Of a stretch of 64,000 nt of DNA, positions 55,322 through 64,000 are shown piece after piece; the first letter of the stretch is position 1, and every line of letters begins with the position of its first letter. Made by a program: the position numbers and the translations under genes. The DNA is from Chloranthus sessilifolius (lineage: Eukaryota > Streptophyta > Magnoliopsida > Chloranthales > Chloranthaceae). Below the pieces are notes generated by a model. That model was given only the letters and a program-made list of their open reading frames with translations, was not told the origin of the DNA and did no database searches. The stretch is from NCBI GenBank assembly GCA_021018995.1, contig CM037595.1, positions 98,359,491-98,423,490 on the forward strand. Reading direction: 5' to 3'.

Positions 55322-56310
55322 TGTCGTGAGGGCGTCCTTCGACGCGCTTTCAACCCGCGCGGTGCCTTGCTACCGCGTGCAACGAAGCTAACCCATCTGC
55401 ACATCAGCTCTGATACCACCCGCCTAGAGGACGGGAACTCCTCCCAACATGGTTGCCTCTGTTTCACGGCCTACCATACGACTCATCGTGCCCCTTACGA
55501 CACACTAATCTGCACCGCTGTGCTAACTTGGCCTGCTCAAGCTTCACCCTATGCACTGCACTAGTACCTCGCCGTCAACCAAGCCCACGACCTTTGTGCT
55601 CGCGCCGGCTCAACCGAGTCCCACGGCTTGCCTTCGTGCGCTCAATTTACTAGCACACGTTCTTCTTTAGCCCACATGCTGTCGTGCTCAACTGAGTCCC
55701 ACGCAACGCCTTGGTGTTCTCACGTGAGGTTGCCCAGCCGTATGCACCGCGACGCGTAGTCCGGAGCCATACATCAACCTCATCCGGGTTTCACACGGCA
55801 TCACTGCGTCGACGTCCTAGGCCCACCCTTTCAGGCCTAGGAGACACTTGCGCCCCCTTCTGGCAACGCAAGGCCCCGTGTGCAGGGAAATAGCTCTCTA
55901 GCTCCCTTCCCCTATATAAGGGTAAAACAGCCATTCAGCCAGAATAGCAGGAGAACCTCAAACCCCTTGGTTTGACATACCGCAACGCCTCATGCATCGC
56001 TAGCCCACCTTGGCTATGTCGCGTCCGTGTCGCGACCGTGACGCTCCGCGTCATACCCTCATGCGACCGTGTCGCGTCCTCGCAGCGCGACCACGTCGCA
56101 AGGCCAACATGGCCCCATGTCGCGTGCCCTCCTGGCACCACATGTCGTGCCACACGCACCATGCTGCAAGCTCGAGTCTTGGCCCCGTCACAATATGCTA
56201 AATTGAATTAAGAATTAGGTGTATGTCCGCTTATCGCCTTAACAAACATGTGGTGTCATTACATAGAATTCTAGGCCTTCGAGATCGGGTAAGGATTCTG
56301 AGTCGTGACA
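55322..56310 (-). mobile_element. GC-rich LTR of a Gypsy-type retrotransposon
   Basis: 989 bp, TGTCGTGAGGG to GAGTCGTGACA on plus, i.e. TG...CA with inverted TGTCRYGA ends. Directly left at 55308-55321, the minus strand reads GTTGGTATCCAGAG, a one-base-off version of the GTTGGTATCAGAG primer-binding site typical of plant Gypsy elements. So this is a minus-strand 5' LTR whose internal region is truncated by about 55240. A TATA-like CCCTATATAAGGG at about 55910-55922 reads on both strands. The GC content and CpG number are far above the surroundings. Open frames inside it have no coding signature. Confidence 0.65.
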
Positions 56311-56631
56311 GCAAATATGGCACAATGCTTGTTTACCCAATATATGCGCAAGACATTCTCTCTCTTCAGACGCCTTCTAACTTTCTAACATATTAGCTAG
56401 AGAGATCGAGAGAGAGGCTCGGGACTTGGGACTACGTGCTCAATCGCATGATTCATCTCTTCATTCAATTTCAAACCATTTGGACTCCACGTGCCACCTA
56501 TCCAAGTGATCCGACCGGTTGCCCAATATTAAAAAATTAAAAGATATTTAGTAGCCGTTCAAATGTTGGTCATATATATATATATTGAAAATGATCATAT
56601 GACTCAAAAAATATTTACCCTATATATATAT

Positions 56632-56920
56632 AGGGTAAAGATCTTTCACTCGAGTCATATGTCTCATGACTCGAGCCATTATTGATGGCATGTCACATTA
56701 AGTTAATTTTTTGAGTTATCTGATGTGACATGCAGACTCCAGTCACCCTTGTAACTCGAGTGAGAGGATTATATATATATATATAGGGTAATGATCTCTC
56801 ACTTGAGTCATATATCCCATGACACGAGTTACCATTGGGTGCATGCCATAATAGGTTGACTTTTTGAGTTACCTAATGTAACATGTAGGCTTGTGTTACA
56901 CTTTTGACTCGAGTGAGAGG

Positions 56921-56980
<60 letters not shown>

Positions 56981-57112
56981 AATAATCTCTCAATCGAGTT
57001 ATATGTCTCATAACTCGAGTTATTATTGATTGCATGTCACATCAAATTAACTTTTTGAATTATCTTATGTGATATATAGGTTCGAGTCACACTTGCGACT
57101 CAAGTGAGAGGT
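56632..57112. mobile_element. Cluster of three hairpin MITEs between (TA)n tracts
   Basis: Copies at about 56632-56768, 56785-56922 and 56977-57112, separated by TA tracts. Each starts AGGGTAATGATCTCTCACTC-like, ends GACTCGAGTGAGAGGAT-like, and has an inner palindrome GCATGTCACATYAGGT / ACCTGATGTGACATGC. The same family recurs at 60380-61045. Confidence 0.7.
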
Positions 57113-57113
57113 C

Positions 57114-57178
<65 letters not shown>
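56923..57178. repeat. (TA)n microsatellites flanking the MITE cluster
   Basis: TA runs at about 56925-56966 (then AAT units) and 57117-57176. Confidence 0.9.
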
Positions 57179-57179
<1 letters not shown>

Positions 57180-57424
57180 GCAGACCCAAAATTTTCCTCT
57201 ATGATGGGCATAATATTAATTAATATTTAAAATTAAAATATATTTTAAATTCGCTCACAAAACAATGTGTCTTATCAAAATCCCTGGCAGGTAAAACTCA
57301 TTAACCGGAATAATAAAAAACAAAAAAAAGACAAGTGTTTACCTCATGTACTAGGTTTTTGGTGGCTGCCTATGCCAAGATTCCGAATGGAGCCTATTTA
57401 TATTAACAAAGAAAATTTCATAAT

Positions 57425-57580
57425 AGTTCTCAGGGCCAGTCCCAAGGATGTGTGCCAGATGGAATCAAGATATGACCGTATGATAGCTGCGCCATGATCT
57501 CAAGATCTATTGTGTGGAAGATTGGGATGAAAAATGATTTGCATCATCTAATTCAAGGCAGTCAATGATATTTTATAATA
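57425..57580. repeat. Hairpin element H, half copy
   Basis: GGATGTGTGCCAGATGGAAT, GCGCCATGATCTCAAGATCT and AATGATTTGCATCATCTAAT are right-arm phrases; no left arm is seen. A short left-arm fragment is at 58000-58075. Confidence 0.5.
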
Positions 57581-57589
57581 GAAATGTGT

Positions 57590-58225
57590 GTGTTCTTCAC
57601 AGGAAAAATGAGTGCAAATAACGTCAACTTTTCTAGAATGCATGACATTATTTTGATTTTCAAAAATTATGAATTAAAATTTTTATTTATGTACATAGCT
57701 TACTAAACCACTTTAGTGGTTTAATTTATGGTTTGTAACCTATAGGTTATAAGTTTAAACCTTCTTCCATATAAGGTTTTACTTTTATTTATTTTTTAAT
57801 TTTTTTTCTTATACACCATATTTGAGTGTGTTTAAACACACACTAGTAGAGTCTCTTGTGAGAGAAATCTCTCAATAAATTCTTCCACAAATATGACAGC
57901 AAAGAAATCTTTTAATCCAAAAATAATTAAGTGAGAGAAATCTGTCATAAAATTAGTCCGAAAATAAGTGCGAACAATCCTTAGGGTGGGGTTTTAAACA
58001 ATGAAGATCGTTTTTTGTCCTAATCTTCCACACAATATATTTTTAGATCATAGTGTCCCTATCAGACGGTCAGATTTTATCGTTTTATCGATAAAGTAAT
58101 TTTATTTTATTTTTCTTTAAAACTCACTATTTTTTTTATTTTTTATTTAAGTCATGGTGGGCACCTACCCATGCTAATCTTTAATGTTGATTTACCTACC
58201 TTGTTATTATTAAGATGTTAAAAAT
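57590..58225. other. No gene recognised
   Basis: AT-rich; contains the H fragment at 58000-58075 (GATCGTTTTTTGTCCTAATC, TCAGACGGTCAGATTTTATC). Confidence 0.35.
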
Positions 58226-58229
58226 ATTA

Positions 58230-60375
58230 AACTAAAAGAAAAATCACAGCAAAAGATACCAAGGTAAGGCACAGGCCTACAAGAATTCAAGACTGTTGCA
58301 GCAAGTTTTAAAAGGTAAGTAGGGATGTGCACACAGGAAAATGTGTTGAAGAATGTAGTAAATCTCCAGATCTAGAATAAATCTGGCACTCTAATCTATC
58401 GTAATTTAAAACAAAACATGAAAGGAAAGAAGAGAGGTTTTTAGGGGTTGTCACTTTATTAAACTACAGAAAATTAAATCTAAATGCTAATGATTCAGAG
58501 ATGAGTAGGAAACAGACTTGAAGAAATAGAGAAAAGGTTTTGGGAAATTAAAAGCAAATGTGGAGAATAGCAGCTTGGGATTTGGTCTTCATTGAAAATT
58601 GATTGGTTAATCAGCAATGTAGGAGATTGATTTACAGCTATCCTTTATCTGGCTACAAACACATATGGAAGGTAGAAAAATTCAATCTAAATCAGAGGAT
58701 TGAATTGATCTTAAGGCTATGATCTGTTCACTTCAATGGTCACAGATCATCCTAGAGATTTTCTCAAATCCAAAGGTTTTAATTAGAACAATAAAATCAT
58801 TGCAAATGTTGTGGATGTAAGGCTACAAGTTCAAGCATCCACAGGAATATTAAATCTACGAAAATCAGATGGCAATCAAGAGATCTAAAGGTTAAATGAA
58901 TGGGCATTCCCAAATACATAAATCCGATTGAGAATCTAATGGAACAAAAAGATCTATAGATTCAATTGAACTTTACAACAAACAATTTATTGATTCAATA
59001 CAACTTACAATAGATTGTTCTCAGATCTGTAGTCTGTGCATCATCCAATCCTCATACAAAGCTCTCAAACCTCTCAATTTTTACAGATCGACCTCACCCT
59101 AGCTGCTACAAGTATTTAGCCAACCATAGTTGGGCTAAAGAGAGAATGGGAAAGAGAGAAGAATGATGGAATTTTTGAGGGAAAAGGAGTTCAAATTTGA
59201 TCTCTGAACTCTCTCAATTTCTGGATGGATCTTCTGTTAGGTTTCTCCTCTATTTATACTATTCCCCTGTGTCTCAGATCTGTTTCATCCAATCAGAACT
59301 CAAGGGAATAATTTTGTTATTCTGAGCTGCTGATGTGACTGACTTTACTTCTAGAATCTCCCACCAATTTGTTCGAATTGGACAAGTACATGTGGGGGAG
59401 TTAGAGAATTTCTCATTCGTGTCCCTGGACTTCCAAAAATGCCCTCAAGGATTGTTAGCATGCCTCGGGCCATGTGCAACAGAGCACTAAAGTGAGCTAC
59501 ACTCTCAGCTGCCCTGAGAAGTTCCAAATTCGTGCTTCGAGAGGTTCAGGGAACCTCTCGACAGGTTCTGAGTATAATTGTTGCTCCATTCGACAGGTTG
59601 ATTATAGCCTTCGATAAGTTCAGATGAATTGCTCAACAGGATGAATTCAATGCTTAACTTGTGTGCTAGCTTCAGCCATCCTCTCGACAGGTTGATGGCA
59701 ACCTCACGAGATTCAATGCAGCTTCAGGTATCCTCTCACTGGGTTGGCTCTGACTGTTCGACAGGTTCAAGGAACCTCTCGACAAGATTGATTTCAGCCT
59801 TCTGCACTTCGCAAGGATGGTTGCTTCAGTAGACCTCTCGCTAGGTTGATTTGCACTATTCGACAAGATCCTCTTCAATAGTTCAAACCATTCGACAGGT
59901 GTTATAAACCTCTCAACATTTTTATTTCTCATCAGTAGAACCTCTCGACATGTTCTTTTCTTTGCTTCCACAGCTTGTACACAACTTACGGAGTTGGAAT
60001 TCAATTGTTTAGTACTCGGTGTCCTTTTGAGGAGTTCATTCTTCATCAGATGCAGCTACTTTTGCTCCCATGTGTACAGAGTTGGACACATGCCATTGCC
60101 ATAGAATTTTGAGACTTTGTGAATCTGCTTGATGGCTGATTGCTTGGGCTGCATAAGCAACTGTTGAATTTGTTCTGTATTGATGCAACTCTCCAGCAGG
60201 TCTCCTCTTGGCATTTTTATATGGATGTCTACACTATGACTGTAATTTGTTGCTAACTATAAAATTAGACTCAAAACACATTATTAGTCAACTCAAAGGT
60301 CCATCAAAGGTCAGGTTAGGAGGTGAAAAATGATATTTTTTACTGATTAACACTTAACTGGGTCTACCACTGTAT
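58230..60375. other. Unidentified, less AT-rich block with CTCGACAGG motif array
   Basis: Composition is more balanced and free of MITEs, unlike its surroundings. 59530-59955 repeats variants of CCTCTCGACAGGTT about a dozen times. No exon, LTR pair or transposase signature was found. It may be part of one unrecognised retrotransposon. Confidence 0.35.
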
Positions 60376-60379
60376 ATAT

Positions 60380-60731
60380 AGGGTAATGATCTCTTACTTA
60401 AGTCATATATCCGATGACTCGAGCTACCATTGGTTGCATGTCACTTCGAGTTGACATTTTGAGTTACCTGATGGGACATGCAGGCTCCAATCACACTTGT
60501 GACTCGAGTGAGAGGACACATGGTTCAACATTTCGGCTGAAATCTCGGCTGACTGAAATGTTTCGATTTCGATTCCCATCGAAACCGAAACGAAATGTCA
60601 ATATTTTAGAAATTTTCGGTCTGTATGTAGTTTTTGGTAGAAATTTGAAATTTTGGCCGAAATTCAAATTTTCAATTTCGGACCAACCTGAAACCAAAAC
60701 GAAATCTGGAATTTTGATCCTTGAGAGGATC

Positions 60732-60782
<51 letters not shown>

Positions 60783-61045
60783 ATGATCTCTCACTCGAGT
60801 CATATGTCCCATGACTCGAGCTACTATTGATTGAATGTCACATTAGGTAAACTTTTTGAATTACCTTATGTGACATGCAACCAATAGAAGTTCTAGTCAT
60901 GAGCATATGTCCCATGACTAGAGTCATAATATATATATATATATATATCACATCAGGTTGACCTTTTGAGTTACCTGATGTGACATGCAACCAATAGAAG
61001 TTTGAGTTATGAACATATGCCCCTTGACTAGAGTCATATAAACAT
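60380..61045. mobile_element. Second cluster of the (TA)n-lodged hairpin MITE
   Basis: Copies at about 60380-60731 (split by the hAT-type element 60519-60723), 60777-60930 and 60948-61045 (truncated), separated by TA runs at 60732-60776 and 60930-60948. Same core as 56632-57112 (CACATCAGGTTGACCTTTTG, AGTTACCTGATGTGACATGC). Confidence 0.65.
60519..60723. mobile_element. hAT-type MITE, CCGAAATTTCGG motif class, in a TA-lodged MITE
   Basis: 205 bp from CATGGTTCAACATTTCGGC to GGAATTTTGATCCTTG, flanked by AGAGGACA (60511-60518) and AGAGGATC (60724-60731). The host family has AGAGGATC here, which shows which flank changed. Interior: CATTTCGGCTGAAATCTCGG and CCGAAACGAAAT motifs. Confidence 0.75.
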
Positions 61046-61049
61046 TTCC

Positions 61050-61098
<49 letters not shown>

Positions 61099-61100
61099 GG
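61050..61100. repeat. (TA)n(GA)n compound microsatellite
   Basis: About 13 TA units run straight into about 11 GA units. Confidence 0.85.
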
Positions 61101-61439
61101 AGAGAGGGGGGGGAGAGGGACTGAGAACGCTACTCTCTCGAAGCACGCTACTGAATCGGTTGGGATGTCACATGACACCCAACCTTAAGGATTAGGTGTC
61201 ATGACATGCCTAATTTTGATTATATAGCATTTATAAGATATAAAATAAAAAAATAATTTCTACCATTGAAATTTGGGTCAAAAGTGTGAAATTTCAATGC
61301 ACCGTATTTAGGCAACGAATCACAATTTTTGACCAGTGACTTTGAAGGATTAAAAAGTTTATTGTCGTTCTTTAAAAATTAGGGGAGGGGCTCCTTAAAG
61401 ATGTGGTGTAACTTGCAATCGCACTACAAGGCTCGTAAT

Positions 61440-61700
61440 TTGCTCATCTATTATTTATTATTTATTTTATATGGCCATTCGGCCAAGACAGTCTTGACAA
61501 CCGAGGAGCAGACACCCGTACACATATGACAATTCCGGAGCGGCGTGAGGAAGCACCAATTATAGTGATGAAGGTTAACTAGTAGAACTCAACCCACGCC
61601 TTGTAAAGACAAGGGTGGGAAACAGCGCGGAAGATGAGAATTGAACCCACGACCTACTCCCTCACATTGGAGGCATACCAACTGGGCTAATGAAAGAAAA
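61440..61700 (-). mobile_element. tRNA-derived SINE
   Basis: The minus strand begins CATTAGCCCAGTTGGTATGC (box A TTAGCCCAGTTGG), then GGTCGTGGGTTCAATTCTC (box B GGGTTCAATTC), and an unrelated body ending in a TTTATTATTTATT tail on plus. Its body differs from the SINE at 29232, so it is another family. Confidence 0.65.
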
Positions 61701-62255
61701 GATCGCCACGTTGGATGTGAGCCGAATCAATACGAGATTTTTCACAAGACTGGAGATTGCCGATAACATAAGTATTTTTTTTTACCTTGGACGGATGTAC
61801 ACTTTGCTACCTTAATGAGAATTTTTAGTGAGCATGTTGGTAGGTGGTGTGAACCACTTTTTATAGGATCGCAAGGAAACTCGTAACGTTCAGATTACTC
61901 GACATTGTGGAAAAGCTAATTCTTCTATTAATTTGACCCACATTATACATGTCCCGAGCAAACAAGACTCTGTTTCCCATTTAGATAGCACACAACGACA
62001 ACATAGGCACACGTGCCAACAGCTATTGCCTCTTTGGTTTTGTTTATCTGTTAAATCAAATTAATGAAGCTAAACTACAACAAATATTTTCAAATGAAAT
62101 GAAGGTATTCAAATAACCCTTAAACTATGCTCATGGAAGGCATAGAAATAATAAGATATTACAATGAAAAAGCCCCAAAACAATTTTCTCTATTTCATGT
62201 AATCCTTATTAGTTGCTGTGTGTCCAACAAAGTTATACTAGCACCCTCGCATGTA
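61701..62255. other. Spacer downstream of the PIP gene
   Basis: No repeat or exon recognised. Its right part (about 62150-62258) should hold the 3' UTR of the minus-strand peptide gene. Confidence 0.4.
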
Positions 62256-62258
62256 CTA

Positions 62259-62480
62259 CTAGTGGCCAGGGCCTTTAGGACTCGGCCCGGACGCCAACTG
62301 TCCAATCCAACATACCATTGTCGATTGTGCCTTTTTGTACACCGAAGAGTACGTTGCAAGGTGATTTGAGAATGCAAAATCCCCTGACAACACCCTCGTC
62401 GCCTCTACTTTGCTTTGCCGGAAAATGACGACATAGAATACAAAGACAAGCATAAGAGTGCAAATTTGCCTGAAATTCAT
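62259..62480 (-). CDS. PIP: PIP-type secreted peptide hormone precursor
   Basis: This is a single exon of 73 residues. It starts MNFRQICTLMLVFVFYVVIF, a clear signal peptide (hydrophobic core about residues 6-20, likely cleavage near VEA at about 27-29). A variable middle follows, and the protein ends CWIGQLASGPSPKGPGH with TAG directly after. The end matches the PAMP-induced peptide (PIP/PIPL) motif: the Arabidopsis PIP1 peptide is RLASGPSPRGPGH. In that family the C-terminal peptide is released in the apoplast, may carry hydroxyproline, and signals through the receptor kinase RLK7 in immunity and growth. The length (family about 70-110) and absence of introns fit. The ATG context is CGGCATGAA, and a TATA box lies about 110 bp upstream. 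Frames on the opposite strand are shadows. The exact subfamily (PIP or PIPL) is uncertain. Confidence 0.88.
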   Translation of the reverse strand: MNFRQICTLMLVFVFYVVIFRQSKVEATRVLSGDFAFSNHLATYSSVYKKAQSTMVCWIGQLASGPSPKGPGH

Positions 62481-62590
62481 GCCGTAGAAGTCGTAAGTGG
62501 TGGCCGCAATTTTGAGGGTTTAGAGGTTCGTATATTATTTAACAAGAGCTATTGGAAGGGAAATCTGATGTGGGTGCGTTGAGGTGGGGA

Positions 62591-62600
62591 GTATTTATAG
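62591..62600 (-). promoter_or_regulatory. TATA box of the PIP gene
   Basis: The minus strand reads CTATAAATAC, about 110 bp before the ATG. With the usual 30-bp spacing this gives a start site near 62565 and a 5' UTR of about 80 nt. Confidence 0.65.
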
Positions 62601-62619
62601 AAGATTTGGTGTTGGGTTG

Positions 62620-62930
62620 GGGCCTCATTTGTGTTCAAATTGGCTCTTTGTTTTCTACTTGTTTGATAGAATTTATGGTTGGTAAGAATATTTCAAATGG
62701 TCCAACCATTCGTGCTGACCAAGGAGCTTGAAAGGGTGATAGACCTCATGGTTTAACGTGTGAACGTATGAATAGCTACAATTCTACAATTCCAATTTCA
62801 AAAATGTCGTCCTCTTATAAAGGACGGGGACATGGAGTCATAGTTGTTCTCCATTTTAAAAACAAACGTTTTAGCAATTTGACATGGGAAAGGGTACCGG
62901 TATTTGCAGCCCAATAAGGGAACCTGGGTT
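62620..62930. other. Upstream region of the PIP gene
   Basis: Expected to hold its control elements. No classic TTGACC/T W-box was seen within about 300 bp, although pathogen-induced PIP genes often have them. Confidence 0.35.
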
Positions 62931-62935
62931 TTCCA

Positions 62936-63019
62936 TCGTCATAGCCTTTGATTGTCTTAAATTGGACGACACTTCCATTGTCATAGCCTTTGATTGTCTT
63001 AAATTGGACAATGGATGTC
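62936..63019. repeat. 42-bp tandem duplication
   Basis: TCATAGCCTTTGATTGTCTT then AAATTGGAC occurs at about 62939 and 62981 (period 42). Confidence 0.85.
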
Positions 63020-63560
63020 ACTTTCGGTCCTAATTTTTTATACAATAGATTTTAAGATCATGGCCCAATTATTTTTATTTTTATTTTTTTGATAACTTAG
63101 GTTAATCCCAAGAGAAGAGATGCCCTCGCTCCTATCATGTAACGAGTATTTCACGATTTACACACCTTATGAGACATCCTGTTATCGCATAAGGGAGATG
63201 CCAACACTCGATCCCATGACCTATTGGTAACAGACCAAAGTCTTCTACAAACCAAGACTACCCCTGGTGGATTCATGTTCTTGGCCCACTCATTTGTAAG
63301 TCAGATGTTGATTCCATGAGGCATACATCCCCAAAAGTGACCCAAGATCCTTCTCCTGGTATGCCCATGATCACGGACATTGTTGGGGATGTGTGCCTTG
63401 TAGAATCAACATCTGACCGTTTGGTAGGTGAGACATGATCTCAAGATCATTTGTATGGTAGATTTGGATGAAAACACGATCTCCATCGTAAAATTCAAAG
63501 CGGTCAACTTTTATCAAATATTCGATTGCAAATATTGAGATCCGATAAGGAAATAGGAGT
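63020..63560. mobile_element. Hairpin element H copy split by a SINE-like insertion
   Basis: Left arm: ACAATAGATTTTAAGATCAT at 63043, resuming after 63280 as GTCAGATGTTGATTCCATGA and ATCCCCAAAAGTGACC. Right arm: TAGAATCAACATCTGACCGT, ATGATCTCAAGATCATTTGT and AACACGATCTCCATCG. Confidence 0.6.
63072..63275 (-). mobile_element. SINE-like insertion in hairpin H
   Basis: The minus strand begins near CCAGGGGTAGTCTTGG, then GGTCATGGGATCGAGTG (box B-like), and ends in an A-rich tail (TTTTTATTTTTATTTTTTT on plus). Box A is weak, so the assignment is tentative. Confidence 0.45.
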
Positions 63561-64000
63561 TGCCATTCATTTCGTAGGCATTTTACCTGTTAATCATGTG
63601 GCGATAGAATCCTAGGATGATGGCTCGTATACAAGGAGACCATATGGTGCCATGTATAGACTATAGAGAATAAATGACCCGGTCGCTCTCAAGAGTGAGC
63701 GAGTCGGCTACCATGTACAAACTCGTCTTTCAAAGGGGTATTTTGACCAATTTGTTTCCAACATAGGCAGGATGAAATAGTTGACATTTGACAAGAGGAG
63801 GGGTTTTATTGAAAAGTTGATTTGAACGTGAGTTGGGTCTTTAGTTGGACTAGAATCGTAGTTACCAAAGTTATGGTCAGGTGAAGCAACCGAGATGCTT
63901 GCGTTAGCCGGTTACCCCGATATCCTGCCCACCCCACCTGGGTTTTGCTCCTGATCTGGCACATAAACTTGACCCCTCAAAACGGCTCGGCCATGAAGCA
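63561..64000. other. No gene or recognised repeat
   Basis: Somewhat less AT-rich at the very end. No open frame with a family signature. Confidence 0.35.

Noticed and set aside
55208..56211. Several overlapping Arg/Pro-rich frames in the GC-rich region
   Set aside because: High GC removes stops on both strands; the stretch has LTR ends and a primer-binding site, so these are not genes.
1..64000. CRISPR arrays, operons or bacterial features
   Set aside because: Spliced plant genes and plant transposons throughout; tandem repeats seen are microsatellites or local duplications.
1..64000. Precise species or family assignment
   Set aside because: Long introns and repeat types hint at a magnoliid-like genome, but no gene here is diagnostic and no search could be run.

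Overview
This is nuclear DNA of a flowering plant: protein genes split by GT-AG introns, tRNA-derived SINEs, Copia and Gypsy LTR retrotransposons, LINE remnants, many miniature DNA transposons and very many (TA)n microsatellites. The low gene density and introns of 6 and 10.5 kb packed with old transposons suggest a large-genome angiosperm. A magnoliid or other early-diverging lineage is only a guess, because nothing here fixes the species.

Three genes can be supported. (1) 814-1527 (+): the last two coding exons of MTA, the m6A mRNA methyltransferase subunit (METTL3 orthologue); the catalytic part lies before the window. (2) 19736-39450 (+): a complete WAT1-related (EamA/DMT) membrane transporter. 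Seven exons totalling 1047 nt join in one open frame of 348 residues, although introns 2 and 3 hold several kilobases of transposons, including a whole Copia element. (3) 62259-62480 (-): a single-exon precursor of a PIP-type secreted peptide hormone ending LASGPSPKGPGH, with a TATA box about 110 bp before its ATG. The three genes have no evident joint function.

The rest is transposon-derived or unassigned. 1-413: LINE 3' end. 2.3-5.2 kb: miniature elements. 5232-12077: a dead Copia (family A) whose two LTRs are inverted relative to each other, lodged inside an older hairpin element. 12.1-19.4 kb: nested MITEs and (TA)n. 19.7-39.5 kb: WAT1 gene, with Copia family B (29447-35342, minus strand) in intron 3. 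40.8-42.2 kb: a second LINE 3' end. 46651-49309: an internally deleted family A Copia with direct LTRs (minus strand). 49.8-54.4 kb: a dense run of hairpin elements. 55322-56310: a GC-rich Gypsy-type LTR. 56.6-57.2 and 60.4-61.1 kb: clusters of a hairpin MITE lying between (TA)n tracts. 58.2-60.4 kb: unidentified DNA with an array of CTCGACAGG-like motifs. 61.4-64 kb: SINEs, the PIP gene and one more hairpin element.

The main sequence-level results are the PIP peptide gene, the intact WAT1 frame across giant introns, a set of 120-305 bp hAT-like elements with matching 8-bp target duplications and dense self-complementary motifs, a roughly 430-bp near-palindromic repeat present more than fifteen times, and the inverted-LTR Copia insertion. 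All repeat boundaries and similarities were judged by eye.
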